The notes: a model not told the origin generated them from the letters alone. Shown: positions 13,834 to 22,077, counted from the stretch's first letter. The stretch is DNA of 22,201 bases from JASHVB01 sp049522565 (GCA_049522565.1 JBEKNT010000060.1:1-22201); one strand, 5' to 3'. Program-made: numbers and translations.

Positions 13834-15000
13834 ATGGACCAGCAAATCCCCACCGACCCGCACGCCGAAATCCGCCAGGAGGTCGCGAAACTCTGCGCCC
13901 GCTTCCCCGGCGAGTACTGGCGCAAGCTGGACCAGCAGCGGGCCTATCCCACCGAGTTCGTGCGCGCGCTGACCGAGGCTGGCTACCTTGCCGCGCTGAT
14001 CCCCGAGGAATACGGCGGCGCCGGCCTGACGCTGTCCGCCGCGGCGGCGATCCTGGAAACGGTGCAAGCCGAGGGCTGCAACGGCGCCGCCTGCCACGCC
14101 CAGATGTATATCATGGGCACCATCCTGCGGCACGGCTCGGACCGGCAGAAGCAGCAATACCTGCCGAAGATCGCCACCGGCGAGTTACGCCTCCAGGCGT
14201 TCGGCGTTACCGAGCCGACCAGCGGCACCGACACGACGTCGCTGCGCACCTTCGCCAAGCGCGAAGGTGACCACTACGTCGTCAACGGCCAGAAGGTATG
14301 GACCAGCCGCGCGGAACACTCCGACCTGATGCTGCTGCTGGCGCGCACCACGCCGCGCGAGCAAACGAAGAAGCGCACGGACGGGCTGTCCACGCTGATC
14401 GTCGATATGCAGGCGAGCCTGGGGAAGGGCCTGACGATCCGCCCGATCCGCACCATGATGAACCACAACTCCACCGAGGTGTTCTTCGACAACCTGATCG
14501 TTCCGGCGGAGAACCTGGTGGGCGAGGAGGGGCGCGGCTTCCGCTACATCCTCGACGGCATGAACGCCGAGCGGCTGCTGATCGCCGCGGAGTGCATCGG
14601 CGACGCCAAGTGGTTCCTGCAAAAAGCCACGGACTATGCGCGCGAGCGAAACGTGTTCGGCCGGCCGATCGGGCAGAACCAGGGCATCCAGTTCCCGCTC
14701 GCCAAGGCGTACGCGCAGATGCGGGCCGCCGAGCTGATGGTGCGCGAGGGCTGTGCGAAATTCGAGGCCGGGCTGACGCCGGGCGAGGAAGCCAACATCG
14801 CGAAGATGCTCGCCGCGGAAGCGTCGTGGGCGGCCGGCGAGGCGTGCATCCAGACGCATGGCGGGTTCGGCTTCGCCGAGGAGTACGACATCGAGCGGAA
14901 GTTTCGCGAGACAAGGCTGTACCAGGTGGCGCCGATCAGCACCAATCTGATTCTCTCGTATATCGCCGAACATGTGCTCGGGTTGCCGCGGAGTTATTGA
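13834..15000 (+). CDS. Acyl-CoA dehydrogenase with helix-G (isovaleryl-type) catalytic Glu
   Basis: 388 residues; start ATG at 13834 after ggcggag. FAD-dependent oxidation of an acyl-CoA, electrons to ETF. The middle domain has FGVTEPTSGTD (123-133), VNGQKVWTSRAEHSD and the substrate loop NHNSTEVFFDN. The C-terminal domain has RNVFGRPIGQNQGIQ and THGGFGFAEEYDIERKFRE. The classical YEGT site is replaced by YQVAPIST (363-370), so the usual catalytic Glu is Gln364. A Glu is present at E246 in GMNAERLLIA, the position used as base in isovaleryl-CoA dehydrogenase. This suggests an active enzyme on branched or short acyl-CoAs. It is only loosely spaced from its neighbours and probably monocistronic; a strong hairpin lies 170 bases downstream. 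Confidence 0.94.
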   Translation: MDQQIPTDPHAEIRQEVAKLCARFPGEYWRKLDQQRAYPTEFVRALTEAGYLAALIPEEYGGAGLTLSAAAAILETVQAEGCNGAACHAQMYIMGTILRHGSDRQKQQYLPKIATGELRLQAFGVTEPTSGTDTTSLRTFAKREGDHYVVNGQKVWTSRAEHSDLMLLLARTTPREQTKKRTDGLSTLIVDMQASLGKGLTIRPIRTMMNHNSTEVFFDNLIVPAENLVGEEGRGFRYILDGMNAERLLIAAECIGDAKWFLQKATDYARERNVFGRPIGQNQGIQFPLAKAYAQMRAAELMVREGCAKFEAGLTPGEEANIAKMLAAEASWAAGEACIQTHGGFGFAEEYDIERKFRETRLYQVAPISTNLILSYIAEHVLGLPRSY

Positions 15001-15277
15001 GTGGGGGCTGGGGCGTTTTTTTCCGGACTCGTTACAACGAGCGTGGTAATCGCCGGCGGCAATGACGCGCGACATCGCGGGTCAGGCGCCGGCGGTGTCC
15101 GAGGCGGCTGCACCCACCCTCGTCGCCGGCGGCTTCGCCCGATCCGGCCGTTCTGAGCCACAACGCGGCACGGGGCCCGATCAGGCCCCGTGTTCTTGCG
15201 ACAGTTGTATCGTCATGGGGGTTTGCTGTTGCGTCGATACCCCGGCGCGGGACGGCACGGAGCGAACCGGCTTCGGC
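15001..15277. other. Convergent intergenic region
   Basis: 277 bases between the acyl-CoA dehydrogenase and the PEP-CTERM gene. Apart from the hairpin at 15169-15192 I see no gene or regulatory site; ORFs crossing it are antisense shadows of the PEP-CTERM gene. Confidence 0.5.
15169..15192. terminator. Hairpin terminator between convergent genes
   Basis: Perfect 9-bp stem cacggggcc / ggccccgtg with loop cgatca, followed on the plus strand by ttcttg. It could end transcripts from either side; the T-richness favours the plus strand. Confidence 0.65.
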
Positions 15278-15964
15278 TCAGGTTCGCCGTCGGCGGCGGC
15301 GGATCAGGCCGAGACCGGCGAGCCCAAGGCCGAGCACCGAGAGGGTGGCCGGCTCGGGAGTCTCGACGATCAGGTCCATGTCGCCGTTTGCGATGGTGCC
15401 CAGGAACTTGCCGGTGATCGTGTCCGTGCCGGCCGGGAGGTAGAACGTCCCCGAGCTATAGTTGGCATCCGCCAACGCGCACTTGATGTCGATGCCGCAA
15501 CTGTTGTCGGTGGTGGACAGCGGCAGCGAGGTCAAGCCGTCAAGGTCATTCGATTTCACGTCCGCACCGTTGTACGACTGCTGGCCACCGGGGACTATGC
15601 CGGTTGCGCCTGCGGGAGCAATCGCTGCCGGGTTTCCATTGACGAAGATCTGGAACTGGTCGCCCGAGGTCTGCACGTCCGTGACCAGAAGCGTGCCGCC
15701 GTGTACCAGCGTGACGATCGCGGTCAGCACCCCGTTGGTGTAGGGTGCGGCGAGAGCGGTTGGCTGAATGGTCGGGTTCGGCAGGATCGGGCCGGTGGTG
15801 TTCAGGGCGGGGATGCCGCTGTTCCCGAGCAGTGCGGTGCCCGTCGCGGTGAAGTGGCCAGTGTACCACGTGTTCGTGGTAATATTGTCGGCGGCGCGGG
15901 CCGGGACCGCGGCGGCGGCGAGCGCGCCAACCGCTGCGCCGGCCAGCAGGAAATTCTTGAGCAT
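15278..15964 (-). CDS. PEP-CTERM sorting domain protein
   Basis: 228 residues from the ATG at 15964, with aaggag upstream; in-frame residues before it are Arg-rich and unsupported. A Sec signal peptide (MLKNFLLAGAAVGALAAAAV, cleavage after ARA near 24) is followed by a Thr/Asn/Gly-rich, predicted beta-strand secreted domain with two cysteines close together (NSCGIDIKCALAD). The C-terminal sorting signal is classic: PEP at 203-205, a hydrophobic helix LSVLGLGLAGLGLI, then a six-Arg cluster. Such proteins are processed by an exosortase and linked to extracellular polysaccharide or biofilm surfaces. No exosortase gene is in the window. The passenger domain is not recognised. Confidence 0.85.
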   Translation of the reverse strand: MLKNFLLAGAAVGALAAAAVPARAADNITTNTWYTGHFTATGTALLGNSGIPALNTTGPILPNPTIQPTALAAPYTNGVLTAIVTLVHGGTLLVTDVQTSGDQFQIFVNGNPAAIAPAGATGIVPGGQQSYNGADVKSNDLDGLTSLPLSTTDNSCGIDIKCALADANYSSGTFYLPAGTDTITGKFLGTIANGDMDLIVETPEPATLSVLGLGLAGLGLIRRRRRRT

Positions 15965-16492
15965 GAGCACTGCGCTCCTTTGGGCGTCACGGACCGGCAT
16001 GGTCTGCGAGTCGGTCTGCAGGCACCTGCGACGGCCCTGGAGCATAGTTATGCAAGGCAGATGCCAACGTATCGGTATAACGCCGAATCAATGCCTTAAC
16101 AGATGCCTTCTGCCGCAGCCGGGCCGTCGGGAAAGCCGAAGCGTAAAGTATTCCGACACGCATCTGAGGCCGCTGTCATCAGTCAACGGGCGGGTTTGGA
16201 CTGAACCCGGGCTGTTTTGCGCGGGTTTCGGGCGATGACGATGGGGGCCGCATCCGTGAACCTCGTGCGCCACGATTCGAAGGCGTAAAATCTGCCGACA
16301 GATCGGCCCCTGATGTCGGGCAACCTGGCGGCATCGATTGGTCGCCGGCCCGTGCCGGCGTCGCCCGAACATGCCGCGAGCGGCTCAGGTTCGCCGTCGC
16401 TTGGCGGATCGGCCGCGTGATTGCGCCAAGCGGGCGGTCGCGAATAACATGACGATCGCAGATGCATAACAACGCGACGAGGGGCGGTACCG
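15965..16492. promoter_or_regulatory. Divergent upstream region of PEP-CTERM and TPR-sulfotransferase genes
   Basis: About 528 bases without a supported gene. It holds a palindrome gcata-gt-tatgc (16042-16053) and two direct copies of cagatgcc (16058-16065 and 16100-16107) spaced 42 bp, four helical turns. Aaggca/tgcctt inverted copies lie between and around them. This arrangement looks like regulator sites for the minus-strand PEP-CTERM promoter, but no factor is identified. A 19-base copy (16381-16399) of the PEP-CTERM gene's 3' end lies in the right half. Minus-strand ORFs around 16183-16530 have no recognisable product. Confidence 0.45.
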
Positions 16493-18409
16493 GTGCTTCG
16501 TCCAGGGACCACGACCGCGACGGTCGCCACGGGTCACGTGACGAAGCCGCTGCTGCCCGAGGCGATCACGGAGGCGGGGCGGACTGCCGACAGGTATTCG
16601 GCCTTGCAGCGCGCCTTTGTCGCTGACGCCGTGCATGCGGCGGCTGGCGCGGCGGCACCCGGCGCGTTCTGGTCGGCCGGCGCCGCCGCGAATCCGTCAG
16701 GCACCCCGGCGCCGGCGAAGCCATCGAAGGCGCGCGCCCGCGCGGCACACGCCCTGGCGGTTCAGGGCGCGCGTCTCGTCCGGCAGGGACGGCACGCCCA
16801 GGCGATCGCGCCGTTGCGGCGGTCCGTCGAGCTGGATCCTACGGTTGCAACGGCGCAGCACGATCTGGGGTTGGCCTGCCTGGCGGCGGGCCGGCTGGAG
16901 GAGGCAGCAAGCGCTTTCGCCAGCACGGTGCGCCTGAACCCCGATCTGGCCAGCGCGCACCATAACCTCGGCCTCGCCCTCGATCATCTCGGCCGCGTGG
17001 ACCATGCCTTCCTAGCCTACGAAGCGGCGGTCAAACTGGAGCCGAAGCTCGATACGGCGCAATTCCGTCTGGGGCAAATCTACCTGGGGCGCGGCCGGGG
17101 GGCGGCGGCGGCGGCGGCGTTCCGCGCCGCCGCGGCGGCGACGACCGCGGGATCCGCCCAGGCGCGGATCAGCGAGGCGTTTGCCGCGGATGCCGAGGGG
17201 AAGGGCGCCGAAGCGCAAGCCCTGCTGCGCGCGGTGATCGCCGCGGATCCGGCCTGCGGCATGGCCTATCTGGTCCTCGGCCAGATCCTGGCCCAGGCCG
17301 GCCAATCGGCGGAGGCCGCCGCCTGCCTCGAGCGCGGTATCACCCTCGTGCCGGAGATGCTCGCGGCATGGCAGGGATTTGCCGCGAACACCAGGTTCAC
17401 CGCCGCGGACCGGGCGCTGATCGAGCGGATCCGCGCCTGCCTGGAGCGGCCCAATCTGACCGTGGCACAGCGCAAGGCGATCCACTTCGCGCTCGGCAAG
17501 GCGCATGACGACATCGGCGACTACGCCGAGGCCATGCGGCACATCGACGCCGCCAACCGCATCCGCAGCGCCGCCGCCGTCCTCGACCGGGCGTCGCTGG
17601 CCCGTCAAACCGGCTGGCTGATCGCCGCCACACCCCCGGGCTACCTCGACCGCCGTCCGGATCTCGGGGTCGCGGATGAGACCCCGATCCTGATTGTCGG
17701 GATGCCCCGCTCCGGGACCACGCTGGTCGAGCAAATCCTGTCGAGCCATCCGGATGTCGCGCCGGGCGGGGAACTGGGCTTCTGGCTTGAACGGAACCGC
17801 GCCGGCGTCGGCATCTTCGACGCGGCCGCCAGGCCGGAGGTGGTGCGCAGCCTGGCCGACGACTATCTGGCGGTGCTGCGCGCCATCTCGCCCGATGCGG
17901 CGCGGGTGACCGACAAGATGCCGTTCAACTTCGGGTTGCTGGGCGTTATTCGCCAGGTTTTCCCCCGCGCCGCCATCGTGCACTGCCGCCGGCATCCGGT
18001 TGACACCTGCCTGTCCATCTTCAGCACGGGTTTCGAGACGACCATCGACTTCGCCGGCGATCGCGGCAGCCTGGTGTTCTTCTATCGTCAGTACCAGCGG
18101 CTGATGGCGCACTGGCGCGACGTCCTGCCGGCGGATCGGTTCATCGAGGTCGACTACGAGGCGCTGGTTGCCGACCCGGAGCCGCTGACGCGACGGCTGG
18201 TCGCGACTTGTGGCCTCGCATGGAACGACGCCTGTCTGGCACCCCACCGCAACCGGCGCCGCATCACCACGGCCAGCGTGTGGCAGGCGCGGCAGCCGAT
18301 CTACCGGACGTCTGTCGAGCGCTGGAAGCGCTACGAGCCCTGGCTTGGCGAGCTCCGGGCGCTGCTGCCGGACGGCGCGCAGGGACAGGACGCCGCCGGC
18401 CCGACGTGA
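16493..18409 (+). CDS. TPR-repeat sulfotransferase family protein
   Basis: 638 residues from a GTG at 16493 preceded by gaggggcgg; no in-frame ATG occurs before the TPR region. An Ala-rich N-terminal region (1-83) leads into tetratricopeptide repeats (about 84-117, 118-151, 152-185, 186-219 and further degenerate copies to about 300), seen in LDPTVATAQHDLGLACLAAG and ASAHHNLGLALDHLG. The C-terminal sulfotransferase domain starts with the PAPS 5'-phosphosulfate loop PILIVGMPRSGTTLVEQ (398-414), then HCRRHPVDTCLSIFSTGF and the VDYEALVADPE segment. The family moves sulfate from PAPS to a protein, sugar or small molecule; TPRs probably recruit the target. The substrate is unknown. No signal peptide is evident. 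Confidence 0.9.
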   Translation: MLRPGTTTATVATGHVTKPLLPEAITEAGRTADRYSALQRAFVADAVHAAAGAAAPGAFWSAGAAANPSGTPAPAKPSKARARAAHALAVQGARLVRQGRHAQAIAPLRRSVELDPTVATAQHDLGLACLAAGRLEEAASAFASTVRLNPDLASAHHNLGLALDHLGRVDHAFLAYEAAVKLEPKLDTAQFRLGQIYLGRGRGAAAAAAFRAAAAATTAGSAQARISEAFAADAEGKGAEAQALLRAVIAADPACGMAYLVLGQILAQAGQSAEAAACLERGITLVPEMLAAWQGFAANTRFTAADRALIERIRACLERPNLTVAQRKAIHFALGKAHDDIGDYAEAMRHIDAANRIRSAAAVLDRASLARQTGWLIAATPPGYLDRRPDLGVADETPILIVGMPRSGTTLVEQILSSHPDVAPGGELGFWLERNRAGVGIFDAAARPEVVRSLADDYLAVLRAISPDAARVTDKMPFNFGLLGVIRQVFPRAAIVHCRRHPVDTCLSIFSTGFETTIDFAGDRGSLVFFYRQYQRLMAHWRDVLPADRFIEVDYEALVADPEPLTRRLVATCGLAWNDACLAPHRNRRRITTASVWQARQPIYRTSVERWKRYEPWLGELRALLPDGAQGQDAAGPT

Positions 18410-18545
18410 CGCTGCGGCCCGCCGCGGGCCTGGCCAGCCCGCCGGATTTGGACGACGCCGGGGACGGCTGACGGGACGTTGTTTCGCGTGACGTCTGCCG
18501 GCCGCCGGCTTGAACCCCCGCACTGTTCATGCCACTCACCCCGGC

Positions 18546-19676
18546 ATGCCAAGCCCGTTACCCCTCGCGAACCTGCTGGTCGTCTCGCTGGAACAAGCGG
18601 TGGCCGCGCCCTATTGCAGCTCCCGCCTCGCCGACGCCGGCGCGCGGGTCATCAAGATCGAGCGGCCGGACGGCGACTTCGCGCGCGGCTACGACAAGGC
18701 GGCCAACGGCCTGTCCAGCTATTTCGTCTGGCTGAACCGCGGCAAGCAGAGCCTGGTCGCCGACATCAAGAACCCGGCCGACGCCGCGCTGCTGCACCGC
18801 ATCCTCGCCAAGGCGGACGTGTTCATCCAGAACCTGGCCCCGGGCGCGGCGGCGCGTTCCGGCTTCGGTTCGGACACGTTGCGCGAACGCTATCCCCGCC
18901 TGATCACTGTCGATATCTCCGGCTACGGCGACACCGGCGAATACGCGACCATGAAGGCCTACGACCTGCTGGTGCAGGCGGAATCCGGGCTGGCGATGGT
19001 CACCGGCCTTCCCGCCGGCCCCGGCCGCGTCGGCGTCTCGGCCTGCGACATCGCCTGCGGCATGGCGGCGCATGCCGGCGTGCTGGAGGCGCTGATCGAG
19101 CGCGGCAGCACCGGCCGCGGCAAGGGCCTGAAGGTCAGCCTGTTCGACGGCATGGCCGACTGGATGAACGTCCCGCTGCTGTTCTACGAAGGCACCGGCC
19201 GCGCGCCGGAACGGCTCGGCCTGGCGCATCCTTCGATCTGCCCCTATGGCGCGTTCCCCACCGCCGACGGTGCGCTGGTGCTGATCTCCATTCAGAACGA
19301 ACGCGAATGGGTGGAGTTCTGCGCGACGTTCCTCGACGAGCCGGACCTGCCGCAGCGCGAGGGCTTCCAGACCAACATGATCCGGGTCGCCAACCGCCCC
19401 GTGGTCGATGCCCATGTCGCCGCGGCGTTCGCCCGGCTGACCCGCGAGGCCGCGGCGGCGAAGCTGCGCGCCGCCAACACGGCGTATGGCTTCGTCAACG
19501 ACGTGGCGGCGTTCGCGCGCCATCCGGCGTTGCGCCGCGCGGTGGTGGAGACGCCGAACGGTCCGGTGTCGCTCGCCGCCCCGCCGGTGCTCTTCAGCGA
19601 CGGCGCGCGGACCCTCGGGCCGGTGCCGGCGGTGGGGGAGCATGCGGCCGCGATCCGCGCGGAGTTCGCGGTCTGA
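18546..19676 (+). CDS. CaiB/BaiF (class III) CoA-transferase
   Basis: 376 residues from the ATG at 18546; an alternative TTG at 18510 would add 12 residues without family similarity. Cytoplasmic transfer of CoA between carboxylic acids, of the formyl-CoA/carnitine CoA-transferase fold. Visible: the N-terminal LEQAVAAPYCSSRLADAGARVIKIERPDGDFAR, WLNRGKQSL, the catalytic D140 in MKAYDLLVQAESGL, a glycine-rich CoA region, and the C-terminal HPALRRAV/TPNGPVSLAAPPV block. Length is within the family range, and the sequence resembles members acting on dicarboxylate-type acids, though the substrate is not determinable. It lies 111 bases upstream of the TauD-like dioxygenase; a hairpin between them may separate transcripts. 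It could supply CoA esters for the acyl-CoA dehydrogenases nearby. Confidence 0.93.
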   Translation: MPSPLPLANLLVVSLEQAVAAPYCSSRLADAGARVIKIERPDGDFARGYDKAANGLSSYFVWLNRGKQSLVADIKNPADAALLHRILAKADVFIQNLAPGAAARSGFGSDTLRERYPRLITVDISGYGDTGEYATMKAYDLLVQAESGLAMVTGLPAGPGRVGVSACDIACGMAAHAGVLEALIERGSTGRGKGLKVSLFDGMADWMNVPLLFYEGTGRAPERLGLAHPSICPYGAFPTADGALVLISIQNEREWVEFCATFLDEPDLPQREGFQTNMIRVANRPVVDAHVAAAFARLTREAAAAKLRAANTAYGFVNDVAAFARHPALRRAVVETPNGPVSLAAPPVLFSDGARTLGPVPAVGEHAAAIRAEFAV

Positions 19677-19687
19677 GCCGGGTGCCG

Positions 19688-19708
19688 GGCGCGGCGCCAA
19701 GCCGCGCC
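19688..19708 (+). terminator. GC-rich hairpin after the CoA-transferase
   Basis: Perfect 8-bp stem ggcgcggc / gccgcgcc with loop gccaa, followed by gcggtttga. It lies 12 bases after the stop codon. The T-tract is short, so termination would be weak. A TTGACA hexamer (19714-19719) just downstream could be the -35 of the dioxygenase gene; its -10 is unclear. Confidence 0.5.
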
Positions 19709-19787
19709 GCGGTTTGACATGCCGGGTCGGCACTGAAACAATCCTGCCAGCCGCGCCAGAGCGGCACGTGGGCAGGAGGCCGGACGC

Positions 19788-20708
19788 ATGAGCAGCGCTG
19801 TCGCAGCGAGCGGTGCCGTGGATCTGATGACTGCCGCGCCCGGCGGCTTCGTCCCGGCCAGCGGCCCGGCCCCCGACGAGACGTCGTCGCTGGCGGACGT
19901 CGGCGGCATGGAGATCGCCGGGATCGACCTGGCGCAACCGCTGTCGCCGGCGCGGCGCGAGCGGATCGTGCAGAGCTTCCGCACCCATCCGATCCTGGTG
20001 TTTCGCGACCAGCACCTGACCAAGGATCAGCAACACGCCTTCACCTTGAATTTCGGCGAGATCGAGGACCAACACGTCAACCGGCTGGTGGACAGCGCGC
20101 GCTATGCCGCGGTGCACACCGTGTCCAACCTCGATCGTGACGGCCATCCGTCATCCCGGCTGGAGGAGCGTGGCAACTACTTCTGGCATACCGACAAGTC
20201 GTACCACGCGATCCCGTCGCTGCTGACCATGCTGCACGCGGTGGAACTGCCCGGGATGGGCGGCGAGACGCAGTTCGCCAACATGGCGATGGCCTACGCG
20301 GCGCTGCCGGAGGCGGTGCGGCAGCAGATCGCCGGGCTGCGGGCGGTGCACAGTTGGGAAGCCAGCCGCCGCAATTCCGGCAGCCGCCTCGCCACGGAGG
20401 CGCAGCAGCGCGAGCGCCCGCCGGTGACCCATCCGGTCGTGTGCTCCCACCCGGATACCGGCGCGAAGGCCCTGTACCTGGGCAACCACGTGTCCCATAT
20501 CGAGGGCATGCCGGCGGTCGAATCGCGGGATCTGATCGCGCGGCTGATGGCGCATGCGATGCAGCCGCGCTTCGTCTATTCGCACCGTTGGCGGGAAGGC
20601 GACCTGGTGCTGTGGGACAACCGCTGCCTGCTGCACCGCGCGCTGGCGAACTACCCGATGGGCAGCGCCCGGCGCATCCTGCACCGCACGGTGGTTCGGG
20701 GGGCGTAG
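19788..20708 (+). CDS. TauD/TfdA-family Fe(II)/2-oxoglutarate dioxygenase
   Basis: 306 residues. Uses O2, Fe(II) and 2-oxoglutarate to hydroxylate or cleave a small substrate. The ATG at 19788 follows ggagg. An Ala/Pro-rich N-terminal extension (1-35) precedes the core. Iron ligands are H134 and D136 in YFWHTDKSYH and H283 in CLLHRALANYP; the 2-oxoglutarate anchor is R296 or R300 in ARRILHR. GGETQFANM and the C-terminal LVLWDNRCLLHRA block are typical. The closest well-known family types act on taurine, 2,4-D or alpha-hydroxyacids; the substrate is unknown. The IclR regulator ends about 140 bases away convergently and is a plausible controller, which is inference from position. Confidence 0.93.
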   Translation: MSSAVAASGAVDLMTAAPGGFVPASGPAPDETSSLADVGGMEIAGIDLAQPLSPARRERIVQSFRTHPILVFRDQHLTKDQQHAFTLNFGEIEDQHVNRLVDSARYAAVHTVSNLDRDGHPSSRLEERGNYFWHTDKSYHAIPSLLTMLHAVELPGMGGETQFANMAMAYAALPEAVRQQIAGLRAVHSWEASRRNSGSRLATEAQQRERPPVTHPVVCSHPDTGAKALYLGNHVSHIEGMPAVESRDLIARLMAHAMQPRFVYSHRWREGDLVLWDNRCLLHRALANYPMGSARRILHRTVVRGA

Positions 20709-20710
20709 AG

Positions 20711-20842
20711 CTCTCCCGCGAGCGCGGGGGTCGAGGTGCGACAGCACCGCGGGCGAGGGGCGTAACGCACCGGCGCCCGTGCGTTGCGCCCCTCGCCCTT
20801 GCTGCTCGCGCGTCTCGACCTCTCCCGCGACGCGGGAGAGGT
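20711..20842. repeat. BIME-like composite repeat between convergent genes
   Basis: An REP-like half (ctctcccgcgagcgcgggg, 20711-20729) leads to a long stem. Its core 20751-20770 pairs with 20779-20798 (20 bases, a single G-U-type mismatch) around an 8-base loop, and the stem extends imperfectly to ggtcgag (20729) and ctcgacc (20820). The right end is a perfect palindrome acctctcccgc-gac-gcgggagaggt (20818-20842), with the same arms as 6693-6717. It sits between the stops of the TauD-like and IclR genes and could terminate both. Confidence 0.85.
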
Positions 20843-20846
20843 GTCC

Positions 20847-21791
20847 TCACCGGAAAATCGAGTGCGGTCCCGCCGAGGCGGCGCCGTGCGTCTCGGTCCA
20901 TCGCGCGACCGGCGGGCTCTGGTCTTTTTGGCCGTTCGTCGGGTTGCCGGTCGGGGCGGCATCCCCCAGCAACTGCGACAGCTTGACCGCGGCGTCGAGC
21001 ACTTGCGGCACCAGCGCGCGCGGCCGCGGCGGACGCATCCGCATGGACGGGGCGCTGACGGTCAGCCCGGCCACCACCTGGCCGGACGCATCGCGCACCG
21101 GCGCGGTGACGCCGACGGCGCCGGGCACCACCTCGTCGGCGGTCACCAGGTAGCCACGCGCCCGGATGCGTTGCAGGTCGGCGGCGATCCAGGCGGAGTC
21201 GGTCCTTGTGGCGGGCGTGAAGCGCGGCAGGCGCTGCGCCAGCACCTGGGTCTGCACCGCTTCCGGCGCGTGTGCCAGCAGTAGCCGGCTGGGCCCGGCG
21301 TGCAACGGCCGCCGCTGCCCGACCTCGCTATACAGGCGCAGGCCGGGATCGGTCTGGTAGATCGCGATGGTTTCGCTCTCCATGCCGTCGCGGATGCGCA
21401 GATAGACGTTTTCGCCGGTCGCCTTGCCGAGGCCGGCGAGGAACGGCATCGCGGCGGCGGCCAGCGCACCCTGCTGCTGGGCGGCGCGGCCCAGCACCGC
21501 CCAACGGGCGCCCAGGCGCCAGATGCCGCGCGCTTCATCCTGGATCGCGAACCCACGCGCCTCCAGGGTGCGGAGCAGGCGGAAGCCGGCGGTACGGGTG
21601 CAACGGGCGGATTCTGCCAGGGTGGCCAGCGGCGCGGGGCCGATCCGGGCGAGCGCCTCGAGCAGATCGAGCGCCCGGCCGACGGCGGCAATACTGTAGT
21701 CGCGCGCGGCACTCCGCTCGGTAGCGGGAGCGCTGCCGGCGGCCTTGGTCTTGGATTTGCTCTTCCCCTTGGTGCGACTAACCGTCGGCAT
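20847..21791 (-). CDS. IclR-family transcriptional regulator
   Basis: 314 residues, longer than the usual 250-280 because of a Lys/Ser/Ala-rich basic N-terminal arm (1-30) and a Pro/Gly tail. The winged helix-turn-helix lies about 33-95 (AVGRALDLLEALARIG, LATLAESARCTRTAGFRLLRTLEARGF). The effector domain follows, with LRIRDGMESETIAIYQ, GQRRPLHAGPSRLLLA, the ARGYLVTADEVVPGAVGVTAPVRD stretch and GLTVSAPSMRM. IclR proteins usually sense a catabolic substrate and control adjacent genes, so the dioxygenase and CoA-transferase are the likely targets. The gene is convergent with the dioxygenase, so binding sites would lie elsewhere. The stop lies 5 bases from the repeat at 20818-20842. Confidence 0.93.
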   Translation of the reverse strand: MPTVSRTKGKSKSKTKAAGSAPATERSAARDYSIAAVGRALDLLEALARIGPAPLATLAESARCTRTAGFRLLRTLEARGFAIQDEARGIWRLGARWAVLGRAAQQQGALAAAAMPFLAGLGKATGENVYLRIRDGMESETIAIYQTDPGLRLYSEVGQRRPLHAGPSRLLLAHAPEAVQTQVLAQRLPRFTPATRTDSAWIAADLQRIRARGYLVTADEVVPGAVGVTAPVRDASGQVVAGLTVSAPSMRMRPPRPRALVPQVLDAAVKLSQLLGDAAPTGNPTNGQKDQSPPVARWTETHGAASAGPHSIFR

Positions 21792-22016
21792 GATGCGAGC
21801 CTAAGCATGTGGATCGGGGGGAGGACAACCAACAAGTCATTGATGCAGGCTTGCCAGAAACGGGGGGCTGTGGATTGCGGCGGGGGTAACATCGCACCCG
21901 AATTCATCCGCAGACACCTCTGCCGCATCGCGGGAGAGACGCCCCGCATCGGCCGGCTCGGTGCGCCATCGGAGACGAAAACGGCGGCAACGTCGCGACT
22001 GCCGTGCCAACCCGTC

Positions 22017-22077
22017 ATGCCGGCGTAGGCCGGCATCCACGACTGTGCCGCACCGACGAAGGAAAGGCGTGGATGCC
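22017..22077. repeat. REP-like paired palindromes (atgccggc family)
   Basis: Hairpin atgccggc-gtag-gccggcat (22017-22036) with an overlapping longer inverted repeat ggcatccacg (22032-22041) / cgtggatgcc (22068-22077). Its translation (PAYAGMTG on the minus strand) is a familiar signature of intergenic repeats in GC-rich proteobacteria. Confidence 0.8.

Noticed and set aside
15062..16099. 345-codon plus-strand ORF over the PEP-CTERM gene
   Set aside because: Antisense of a protein with a signal peptide and a perfect PEP-CTERM tail.
16183..16530. 115-codon minus-strand ORF upstream of the TPR-sulfotransferase
   Set aside because: Arg/Pro-rich translation without motif, overlaps the sulfotransferase start and has no ribosome site that I can support.
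18558..20147. 529-codon minus-strand ORF antisense to the CoA-transferase and dioxygenase
   Set aside because: Shadow of two intact enzymes; no recognisable domain.
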